From an uncultured Lachnospiraceae bacterium (GTDB taxonomy: Bacteria > Bacillota > Clostridia > Lachnospirales > Lachnospiraceae), in the NCBI GenBank assembly GCA_949935685.1, contig CATLGN010000061.1, positions 1 through 7,956 of the forward strand: 7,956 bases of DNA, written 5' to 3'. Below the pieces are notes generated by a model that was not told the origin of the DNA, searched no databases, and saw only the letters and a list, made by a program, of their open reading frames with translations. This document shows positions 1 through 6,035 of the stretch, in pieces. The position numbers and the translations under genes are program-made. How positions within the stretch are numbered: the first letter of the stretch is position 1; each line of letters starts with the position of its first letter.

Positions 1-336
1 GTTGCGCTGCTCCGATGTGCTGATGCTGACGCTCAAATCGGTGATTTCCGAAATCAGCCGCTGGTTACGGGCAATTTCCTCCCGATAGCTGTCCCGCACA
101 TTTGGCAGTTCCTCACGGATTCTGTTGTAAACCTTATCAAAACCACTGTCAAGATTTTCCAGTTCGAAGATCAGGCGGCCCTTTTTCTCCACGATACGGT
201 CAAATTCCTCAATGCTGCCATTTACTTTAACCGCTTTTTCCTGCTCTGCATTTTCTTTCAGAATCTGCTGTAAAATCCGTTTTTTCTTTTCCAGACTCTC
301 CAGCAAGATTTCCACATATTGTTTTATTTCAGCCAT
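1..336 (-). CDS. FlgN/FliT-like putative flagellar export chaperone (partial, C-terminus beyond window)
   Basis: An open frame starts with ATG at 336-334 and runs without a stop to the window edge, giving 112 codons of an incomplete protein. It begins MAEIKQYVEILLESLEKKKR and is almost wholly charged and helical, with heptad-like leucines around residues 5-30 and 45-75. A stretch near residues 40-62 (EEFDRIVEKKGRLIFELENL) resembles the 'kqeLi..le.L' pattern of the FlgN/FliT chaperone families. There is no signal peptide or membrane segment. The start lies 15 bases after the fliS stop, with an upstream GAGAGG. The place directly after fliS is where fliT, the FliD-cap chaperone, sits in many bacteria, so a role in holding FliD, FlgK or FlgL before export is a reasonable inference. 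Sequence alone does not separate FlgN from FliT, and the missing C-terminus limits certainty. Confidence 0.7.
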   Translation of the reverse strand, partial: MAEIKQYVEILLESLEKKKRILQQILKENAEQEKAVKVNGSIEEFDRIVEKKGRLIFELENLDSGFDKVYNRIREELPNVRDSYREEIARNQRLISEITDLSVSISTSEQRN

Positions 337-351
337 TCCTACCTCTCTCTG

Positions 352-735
352 TCAGGAGCCGTGCGGACTGTTCTGTTTCATTACTTCTTTCCAGGTATCC
401 CGCATGCCTCGTAAATGCGTCAGCACTTCTTCCAGAATCGCCTTATCCTTATGGACATTGGCTTCCCGCAGCCGATCCATCAGATAATTATATACATTTT
501 CAAAATCCTTATACACCGGATATTTTTCATCCAGCGTACGCAGAAATTCTTCAATGATCTTCTGGGTCTTCATAATATTGACATGTGCTTTCTCAATGTC
601 CTTGCTCTCGATTCCCGCAATGGCGAAGTTGCAGAACTTGATTGCGCCGTCATACAGCATCAGCGTCAGATCCGCAGGGGATGCTGTCAAAACTTTGTTT
701 CTGTTATAAGCGGCATATGCGTTTGGCAATGGCAT
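352..735 (-). CDS. fliS: FliS, flagellin-specific export chaperone
   Basis: This 127-residue protein has the usual FliS length. FliS is a cytoplasmic four-helix chaperone that binds the C-terminus of flagellin, prevents its polymerisation and delivers it to the flagellar export gate; in Bacillus it also meets FliW in the flagellin homeostasis circuit. Family hallmarks are visible: NAYAAYNRNKV at residues 5-15, ASPADLTLMLYDGAIKF near residues 18-34, and a helical C-terminal half with LTHLRGMRDTWKEVM. The ATG at 735-733 is chosen because AGGAGG at 745-750 lies 9 bases upstream. A second ATG at 740-738 is only 4 bases from it, in another frame, and gives a 17-residue peptide. The gene follows fliD after 51 bases and precedes a chaperone-like gene by 15 bases. 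Confidence 0.97.
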   Translation of the reverse strand: MPLPNAYAAYNRNKVLTASPADLTLMLYDGAIKFCNFAIAGIESKDIEKAHVNIMKTQKIIEEFLRTLDEKYPVYKDFENVYNYLMDRLREANVHKDKAILEEVLTHLRGMRDTWKEVMKQNSPHGS

Positions 736-786
736 ACCATGGTACCTCCTTGTTCCGTGTTTGCTGCGTTACCGTTTTGCTCCAGA

Positions 787-2958
787 TCAGCCTCCGAACA
801 GACTGCTGAGATAGCTCTGCTGTGAATTTAATTTGGACATCGCTTTTTCCATTGCTGTAAACTGTTTGTAATATCTGTCCTCCAAACTCTGCAGTTTCTT
901 CTCCTGCGTCTTAATCTTTGACTTATAATCATCATATTCCGACTGCATGCGCTTGTCATCGTATACCTTATACATACTGCGGTAATCCGTACGCTGCATC
1001 AGATCGTTTACTTTGTCTTTAAAATCGCCTACCAACTGCGTAAAGAACTTTGTCACGCCCTCCGGATCACTGGCAATCGCTGCTTTCAACTCGTTGACAT
1101 TGCCGGATACCGTGCTGTCGTCCGCATCGCCGTCGATGTGGAATACACCTTTCTCGTTTTCCGCAGCCTTAAAGTAATTCATCGTATTGATGCCGAAGCT
1201 GGAAAGGCTGTACTGTTTTCCATTGATCGTATAACTGTTCAGCATGGAAGTCTTAAAGGTATTGATCAGTGTTCCCAGATCACCGTCCCGGCGCAGCAGG
1301 GAATCCTTAATCTTCGTCTCCCACTTTTCCACTTCCGTGTCAGACAGCGCATCTTTTTCCTCATCGGTAAGCGGCTCATATCCTTTGGCTGTATCTGCAT
1401 TATACAGCTTATCCATCTCTTTAATCAAGTCATTATACTGCTTGATAAAGTTTTTGACCATATCATAGATGCCGTCAACGTCATCCGTTGTGCTGATGGT
1501 CGTCTCGGCGTAAATATCATTGCCGTCCGCATCCTGTCCGGTAACGGCGCTGACCGCGTTGGCCGTAATGGTCAGGCCATTGATGGAAAAGCCGTTATTT
1601 TCGGATGTAAATTCCGCGCCGTTCAACATAATGACTGCGTCGGAACCCAGTACCCGGACTGCGCTGCCGCTTGGCGTTGACGCCAGCGTGTCCTTTTTGC
1701 CGAGCGCTGCAGCGGAGGCCTTGACCATGTTTTCGCTGTCCTTCGCCACCGTGTCTTCCAGCTTCGTAACCGGCGCATCGGACGCCGGAATGTTGATTCC
1801 CATGGAACCGGCCGCCGAGGAAGCCACCGCGTAACCCTGTGTCGCTTTCTGCCAATTAGCCTTAGCCTCATCGCTGGCCTTGGTCAGTTCCGCCAGTTTC
1901 GCCTGTGCGTCCGCGACCTGATCGGGCGTATACGTTCCGCTCGTATCATTGATAATATCTTTCTGCGCCATCATCTGCGCATTCAGATCATCGACACTGC
2001 GTTTATAAAAATCATTTAATACGTTTGCCATCTCCGCCAGTTCCCGCACAACCGGATCGGCAAGGTTTTTGTTATTTTCCAGTTCATTCGGGTCGGTGAG
2101 CTTATTCCGCTGCTCACGCAGCTCCTGTACTCTGCTGATCAGGCTGTCCATATTCTTCAGCATGGAGGCTGCTTTTTCTTTGGTCTTTTCTTTTACCAGT
2201 TCGTCAAATTTAGCCTGATCGATAGCGCCCGCCCCTGCGTCATAGGCCTGTGCCCAGAAGGAATACTCCTGATACGCCGCGTTTTCGGGATCCGAAAGGT
2301 CGCTGCTTGTGAGCAGTCCCAGACCCACCAGCGCCTCCGCGCCCTTCTCGTCGCCCGCCAACAGTGTAAAATCGTTATCCTTGCCGGTTTTTCCCGCGTT
2401 GATAAAGATTCTCTGATTGGTCTCATCAAATCTGGCGGTAACGCCTGCATCGGACAAGCTCTTCAGAACATCGTCAATCGTAGACGTCCCCTTCAGCTCA
2501 ATCGTCTTTTCCTTGCCGCCCACCTTCACGCGAAGCGAAAAGGTATCGGTGGCCCCGATCTTATCACCGGTCAGTTTTGACAGATTGGTACTGCCTTTGA
2601 CACTCTTATCACTGCTCAGTTTTCCACCGGTCAGATAGCCTTCCTTTGCCAGACGCTTAACCGCCAGCGTCTGTGTCCCATTGATCGCGGTATCCCCTGC
2701 GATTACACTGGCAATGCTGCTGTCCGCCACGGTCGTCTTTTTCTTAATAAAAGAACCTTCCAGATTCAGGTTGCTCAACTGATCGTTAAAAAAGCTGTAT
2801 ACTTTGCTGTTCAGGCCTTTCCAGGTTTCCTGCTTCCACTCCAGCTTTTTCTGCGCCTTTTCCAGATCTTCCTTTTTCTTACTGGATACTTTGACAAGCT
2901 CCTGTACCATGCTGTCCGTATCCAGTCCGGATGAAATACCGGAAATCCTCATTGCCAT
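787..2958 (-). CDS. fliD: FliD (HAP2), flagellar filament cap protein, enlarged
   Basis: This 723-residue protein forms the cap at the filament tip that folds incoming flagellin subunits. The N-terminus MAMRISGISSGLDTDSMVQE is the typical FliD D0 start. It is followed by a helical segment (residues about 25-70) and the TTVADSS..ASV region. The C-terminal family domain begins near residue 433 with SAVRVLGSDAVIMLNGAEF and FSINGLTI, and includes YDMVKNFIKQYNDLI. The protein ends in a coiled coil (about 655-705) and LNSQQSYLSSLFGG. Between about residues 218 and 430 lies a helix-rich stretch that many FliD proteins lack. There are no cysteines. The first ATG is supported by AGGAGG at 2967-2972, 8 bases upstream and overlapping the flaG stop codon, so translation is probably coupled to flaG. 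Expression is expected from the sigma-28 promoter upstream of flaG. Confidence 0.96.
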   Translation of the reverse strand: MAMRISGISSGLDTDSMVQELVKVSSKKKEDLEKAQKKLEWKQETWKGLNSKVYSFFNDQLSNLNLEGSFIKKKTTVADSSIASVIAGDTAINGTQTLAVKRLAKEGYLTGGKLSSDKSVKGSTNLSKLTGDKIGATDTFSLRVKVGGKEKTIELKGTSTIDDVLKSLSDAGVTARFDETNQRIFINAGKTGKDNDFTLLAGDEKGAEALVGLGLLTSSDLSDPENAAYQEYSFWAQAYDAGAGAIDQAKFDELVKEKTKEKAASMLKNMDSLISRVQELREQRNKLTDPNELENNKNLADPVVRELAEMANVLNDFYKRSVDDLNAQMMAQKDIINDTSGTYTPDQVADAQAKLAELTKASDEAKANWQKATQGYAVASSAAGSMGINIPASDAPVTKLEDTVAKDSENMVKASAAALGKKDTLASTPSGSAVRVLGSDAVIMLNGAEFTSENNGFSINGLTITANAVSAVTGQDADGNDIYAETTISTTDDVDGIYDMVKNFIKQYNDLIKEMDKLYNADTAKGYEPLTDEEKDALSDTEVEKWETKIKDSLLRRDGDLGTLINTFKTSMLNSYTINGKQYSLSSFGINTMNYFKAAENEKGVFHIDGDADDSTVSGNVNELKAAIASDPEGVTKFFTQLVGDFKDKVNDLMQRTDYRSMYKVYDDKRMQSEYDDYKSKIKTQEKKLQSLEDRYYKQFTAMEKAMSKLNSQQSYLSSLFGG

Positions 2959-2970
2959 ATCTGTTACCTC

Positions 2971-3393
2971 CTACCGCTTTTCATCTACTAAAATGCCTGC
3001 CATCTCCCAGACTTTGGCGATCATATCCAATGTCTTTTCCGGCGGATATTCCTTGATAACTTCCTTGGTTTCCCTGTCGACGATCTTAATGGTAACGCGG
3101 TTGGTATCCTCATGAATGCCGAATATCGCTTCCGAGTTGTTCATCTTTTTATTCAACTGGTCTACCATCTTTTTGATCGATTCCTGCGACTGCTGCTCTC
3201 TTGCCCCTGCTCCCTGATCGCTCTGACTGTCCGCCTCGCCGGCATTCTTTACAACGAGCGTCCTGGCATCCACAGGTTTTTCGATATTGGCCGCGGTCAC
3301 ATCCATGTCTACCGGAGCAGCCTTCTCTACTGGCTTCTGTGTCTGCGTCTGTGCCTGAAATGTCATTGCACTGCTTACTGGCTCAATGTTCAT
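2971..3393 (-). CDS. flaG: FlaG family flagellar protein
   Basis: This is a 140-residue protein with the FlaG C-terminal domain. From about residue 88 it reads EAIFGIHEDTNRVTIKIVDR, then a segment with KEVIKEYPPEK and the ending WEMAGILVDEKR, all family signatures. The first 85 residues are polar and low-complexity, rich in Q, E and A, with no signal peptide. FlaG lies in filament operons of many bacteria and is linked to filament length, but its biochemical role is not settled. The start is placed at ATG 3393-3391 because GGAGGTGATT at 3397-3406 is the ribosome binding site; a GTG three codons upstream lies inside that site and is not a credible start. This is the first gene of its transcript, downstream of a sigma-28 promoter, and its TAG overlaps the fliD ribosome binding site. 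Confidence 0.95.
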   Translation of the reverse strand: MNIEPVSSAMTFQAQTQTQKPVEKAAPVDMDVTAANIEKPVDARTLVVKNAGEADSQSDQGAGAREQQSQESIKKMVDQLNKKMNNSEAIFGIHEDTNRVTIKIVDRETKEVIKEYPPEKTLDMIAKVWEMAGILVDEKR

Positions 3394-3396
3394 AAT

Positions 3397-3406
3397 AATC
3401 ACCTCC
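3397..3406 (-). promoter_or_regulatory. Ribosome binding site of flaG
   Basis: The minus strand reads GGAGGTGATT, a near-complete complement of the 16S rRNA 3' end. It places the ATG at 3393 at an ideal distance and rules out the in-frame GTG at 3402-3400, which is part of the site itself. Confidence 0.9.
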
Positions 3407-3451
3407 GTGTGATACCTGTCAGTTACAAATTATCTGCATGATCTAAACTTA

Positions 3452-3478
3452 ATATCGGCTAAAAAAAGAAAATGTTTA
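3452..3478 (-). promoter_or_regulatory. Sigma-28 (SigD/FliA) promoter for flaG-fliD-fliS
   Basis: On the minus strand, TAAA at 3478-3475 is followed by exactly 15 bases and GCCGATAT at 3459-3452. This matches the known flagellar sigma factor consensus TAAA-N15-GCCGATAT (Bacillus SigD; E. coli FliA has GCCGATAA) at every core position. Transcription would begin near 3445, leaving a leader of about 50 bases before flaG. The -35 element lies within the terminator hairpin of the upstream operon, and the spacer contains its U tract. I saw no other GCCGATAT on this strand in the window. The promoter places flaG, fliD, fliS and the following chaperone-like gene in the late flagellar class. Confidence 0.9.
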
Positions 3479-3498
3479 TAGAAACCATAAACATTTTC
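3461..3498 (-). terminator. Rho-independent terminator after csrA
   Basis: A perfect 12-base-pair inverted repeat (arms 3487-3498 and 3468-3479, 7-base loop 3480-3486) is followed on the minus strand by seven T residues (3467-3461). The hairpin starts 20 bases past the csrA stop. The stem has only two G-C pairs, so termination may be partial and some readthrough into flaG is plausible. The other strand has no T run after the stem, so it works only in the minus direction. Confidence 0.82.
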
Positions 3499-3518
3499 CA
3501 GCATCCATGCATGAATTT

Positions 3519-3737
3519 TTATCCCAGCAGATCCTTCAGGCTTTTCAATCCGTCCGCATTTACGGCCTCCTTGTTGGCCTCCTGAATCTGCACATATACT
3601 TCCTTTCTGTAGATCGGCACATCTCTCGGCGCTGAAATACCCAGTTTTACCTGCTCGCCTTTAATTTCCAGTACGGTAATCTCAATATTGTTGTTGATCA
3701 CAAGCGCTTCATTTTTCTTTCTGGATAATGCCAGCAT
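3519..3737 (-). CDS. csrA: CsrA, carbon storage/translational regulator
   Basis: This 72-residue protein is a dimeric RNA-binding protein that binds GGA motifs over ribosome binding sites. In Gram-positive flagellates its main target is the flagellin (hag) leader, and FliW antagonises it. It starts MLALSRKKNEA and contains IEITVLEIKGEQVKLGISAP. The RNA-binding residues L4, R6 and R44 are present; positions 42-46 read IYRKE, as in the HRKE of Bacillus CsrA. N55 is also kept, a position linked to FliW control in Bacillus. A longer in-frame start at 3776 would add 13 arginine-rich residues absent from the family and overlap fliW, so ATG 3737 is chosen. The fliW stop and this ATG are one base apart (TAGTATG), and the ribosome site is imperfect (AAGGCGGGTGA), which suggests translational coupling to fliW. 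Confidence 0.97.
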   Translation of the reverse strand: MLALSRKKNEALVINNNIEITVLEIKGEQVKLGISAPRDVPIYRKEVYVQIQEANKEAVNADGLKSLKDLLG

Positions 3738-3738
3738 A

Positions 3739-4200
3739 CTATTCACCCGCCTTCTTTGCCGCCTGCAGCATCTCATAGATCGGATACTTGACAGGATATT
3801 TTTCGTCGTCCACGATCACCTGACATGCCTTTCTGGATTCTGTGTGCACCACAATGGGCGCGCGCAGATTGACACTCATCTTTTTAATATCCGAAGGAAC
3901 CGTCAGCGTCACCAGTACAAGCATGTGATCGGGGTCCAGACTGCCGATCGGTTTCAGCAGTTCGTCTTCCACCTGCGGGTTGTAATCCGGCATAATCACA
4001 AGCGGATCCATAACAGGCATCGCAAATCCTTCTTCCTGCAGAGACTGCAGCCATTTGACACCGCTCCCGTCCTCTTTTTCCGCATCGTGCATCAGGGAAA
4101 ACTCTTTCAGCTCCGGAAAACCGATGATGCCATTGGCAAACCGGATTATTTTCGTGTCATCGATCTCAATTTCTCCGAAAATCCTGGTATTTATCCTCAT
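3739..4200 (-). CDS. fliW: FliW, flagellar assembly factor and CsrA antagonist
   Basis: This 153-residue protein has the usual FliW length. FliW binds either free cytoplasmic flagellin or CsrA: when flagellin is exported, FliW is freed to sequester CsrA, so flagellin translation resumes. Family features seen are MRINTRIFGEIEI at the N-terminus, FANGIIGFPELKEFSL around residues 21-36, VKWLQSLQEEGFAMPVMDP around 48-66, LVLVTLTVP near the middle, and NLRAPIVVH followed by ACQVI and KYPVKYPI. It is a soluble beta-rich protein with no signal peptide. The start is supported by AAAAGGAG at 4210-4217, 9 bases upstream and overlapping the flgL stop codon. Its neighbours are the hook-junction genes upstream and csrA one base downstream, the classic Firmicutes arrangement. 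Confidence 0.97.
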   Translation of the reverse strand: MRINTRIFGEIEIDDTKIIRFANGIIGFPELKEFSLMHDAEKEDGSGVKWLQSLQEEGFAMPVMDPLVIMPDYNPQVEDELLKPIGSLDPDHMLVLVTLTVPSDIKKMSVNLRAPIVVHTESRKACQVIVDDEKYPVKYPIYEMLQAAKKAGE

Positions 4201-4215
4201 ATACTACGACTCCTT

Positions 4216-6015
4216 TTAAATGAAATTCAGCAGCGTATTTTCCGTGATCTTGGCCGTTGCCATCAGCGCGCCGTCATAAGCCAGCTTCGCCTGCGACAGA
4301 TTGGTCATTGCCTCGGCCTCGTCTACCTGATCATTGTCTGTGATCAGATCTTTAAAGTTGGTCTTCTGGGACGAAAGTCTGTCCTTGACCAACTCCAGCT
4401 TGCTGGAACGGGTACCGACTGCCGTCATGGCAAGCGTCGATTTCTTCAGGTGCGCATTCATCCTTGTAATCCCGTTTCCAAAAGAAACCTGCAGCTTATC
4501 TTCCAGCAGGCTCAGCGCCTTCTGCGCCGCTTTCAGGCTCTTTTCCGCCGTATCCTTATCCGCCTGTGTCAGAGAGGAATCTGCCAGCACATCTGTCAGA
4601 GAAGCGATTGTCGCCTCAATATCCTGCACCTGTTCCAGTGTGGCGATAACATCTTCCACGTCTCTGCCGATGGCATGGGTATAAACTTCGGATGCCAGCG
4701 TATTGACGCGCAGTTCCTGATTGAATCCCACGTCATACGATATAATCTGATCCCCCGGACCGACATAATCGAGAACCTCATTGCCCGCCGCATCTGTTGT
4801 CTTATTGATATTGTGCAGAATCTCATCCGGCTGGCCCGGATTTTTCGTGCAGGCAAAATAGTGCTCCGGACGCAGATCACCGCTGTCCCAGGATGATTTG
4901 TTATACGTGATAAATATCTGGCTCTCATCCACGTCTCTTGTCTGAGAATAATCGCGCGTGGCAGACAGCACATCATAGGCTTTGTCATCCAGAATCAGTT
5001 CCCCGGTTTCGGGAATATATACGGCGCACGGCCCGCCCTTTTGATATACAGGATTGCCGTTCGCATCCACAACCGGATTGCCACCGGCATCCAGCTCCGG
5101 TATCGGGTTGCCGGCCGCATCCTTTAATGTCACGCCTTCCGACTGTGCATACAGATACGGATCCGCCCGTTTGGGAACCGGCGGTGTCTGGGTTGTATCC
5201 ATAACCGGATTACCATCTTCATCGCTTATAATTTCTCCGTATTTTGAAATGGACACGACCGGTATATCCTGCAAACCGCCCATACGTCCATTATAATACT
5301 GAATCGTCGGTTTCGTATTGAAATCCAGATCATCGTAGGAAAGGCGCAGTCTATGAACGGTTTCCTTGAATATATCCGTATCTTCCACGGCGTAATCGGG
5401 ATTGTTGTAATTGCCTTCATTGATCTCCCCGATGTCGCCCTTGCCCATCGCGCCTCTGCCGTCGGCGTCCACATCGCTGTTATTTGTCTTGACGTACACA
5501 ATATCGTCCAGCGCGGAAGCAACGACCTTTTCCACGATCTGGTACGTTGCCGTGCGGTCCAGATCGGTATCCTGAAAACGCAGTTTGGTACTCGTACGAT
5601 AGCCGGTAAACAACCCTCTGCCGGCATAATCGGCGTCACCGGTCGCATAAATCTCATCCCGCAGCTCCCGTAAATTGTCCAGAATGGTCTTTCTGTCCGC
5701 CGACTGTTTGTATTTATTGGCCCCGGTATTAAATTCCTCAATCATGCTTGTGACAACATCGATTACCGTGTCAATCGCATCTTCCGTCACGGTCAGCCAA
5801 CTGTCCGCATCTTCCGTATTCTTATCCCGATACTGTGTGATCTCAGAATATGTTGTGCGCAGACGCAGAGAACGAATCGCGATAACCGGATCGTCAGACG
5901 GCCTGCTGATCTTTTTGCCGGTGGACATCTGGGTATTGTATTTGTCTTCCAGCAGTTTATTGGTATTGATATTGGAAAGAGAATTATTCTGTATAATTTT
6001 ATTTGTAATACGCAT
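4216..6015 (-). CDS. flgL: FlgL (HAP3), hook-filament junction protein, enlarged
   Basis: This 599-residue protein joins the hook to the filament together with FlgK and is exported by the flagellar type III system. The flagellin-like N-terminus is clear: MRITNKIIQNNSLSNIN, then TGKKISRPSDDPVIAIRSL and a helix to about residue 150 including GRGLFTGYRT. The C-terminal D0 helix has LSQAKLAYDGALMATAKI and ends LLNFI. FlgL is often about 300 residues, so the middle (about 160-440) is a large insertion forming outer domains. It carries five DxxGN motifs, starting at residues 265, 299, 309, 317 and 408, and two cysteines. The start follows AGGAGG at 6023-6028 with 7 bases spacing. The gene begins 20 bases after flgK and its stop overlaps the fliW ribosome site, so it shares their transcript. 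Confidence 0.95.
   Translation of the reverse strand: MRITNKIIQNNSLSNINTNKLLEDKYNTQMSTGKKISRPSDDPVIAIRSLRLRTTYSEITQYRDKNTEDADSWLTVTEDAIDTVIDVVTSMIEEFNTGANKYKQSADRKTILDNLRELRDEIYATGDADYAGRGLFTGYRTSTKLRFQDTDLDRTATYQIVEKVVASALDDIVYVKTNNSDVDADGRGAMGKGDIGEINEGNYNNPDYAVEDTDIFKETVHRLRLSYDDLDFNTKPTIQYYNGRMGGLQDIPVVSISKYGEIISDEDGNPVMDTTQTPPVPKRADPYLYAQSEGVTLKDAAGNPIPELDAGGNPVVDANGNPVYQKGGPCAVYIPETGELILDDKAYDVLSATRDYSQTRDVDESQIFITYNKSSWDSGDLRPEHYFACTKNPGQPDEILHNINKTTDAAGNEVLDYVGPGDQIISYDVGFNQELRVNTLASEVYTHAIGRDVEDVIATLEQVQDIEATIASLTDVLADSSLTQADKDTAEKSLKAAQKALSLLEDKLQVSFGNGITRMNAHLKKSTLAMTAVGTRSSKLELVKDRLSSQKTNFKDLITDNDQVDEAEAMTNLSQAKLAYDGALMATAKITENTLLNFI
5052..5121 (-). repeat. Tandem degenerate repeat in flgL encoding DAxGNP units
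   Basis: Three 16-base units at 5106-5121, 5076-5091 and 5052-5067 share the minus-strand pattern GATGC(n)..(n)GGCAA(T/C)C and encode DAAGNP, DAGGNP and DANGNP. Their spacing is 30 and 24 bases. More diverged copies lie at 5208-5223 (DEDGNP) and 4779-4794 (DAAGNE). The spacing keeps the reading frame. Confidence 0.75.
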
Positions 6016-6035
6016 ATCGCATCCTCCTTAAGATC

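Noticed and set aside
3429..3434. GATAAT as a possible vegetative -10 box in the flaG leader
   Set aside because: No acceptable -35 hexamer lies 16-18 bases upstream, and the sigma-28 promoter explains the transcript better.
3501..3513. Short palindromic bases (GCATCCATGC, CATGCATG) between csrA and the terminator
   Set aside because: The stems are only four base pairs and match no known operator. Chance is sufficient.
3738..3776. Longer csrA with a 13-residue N-terminal extension
   Set aside because: The extra residues are arginine-rich, overlap the end of fliW and are absent from CsrA proteins, which start MLxLSRK exactly as seen from 3737.
3688..4896. A 402-codon open frame on the plus strand opposite fliW and flgL
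   Set aside because: It is antisense to two clear flagellar genes, its product is a low-quality mix rich in I, R, H and L with no recognisable motif, and it has no good ribosome site. It is a by-product of the codon pattern of the real genes.
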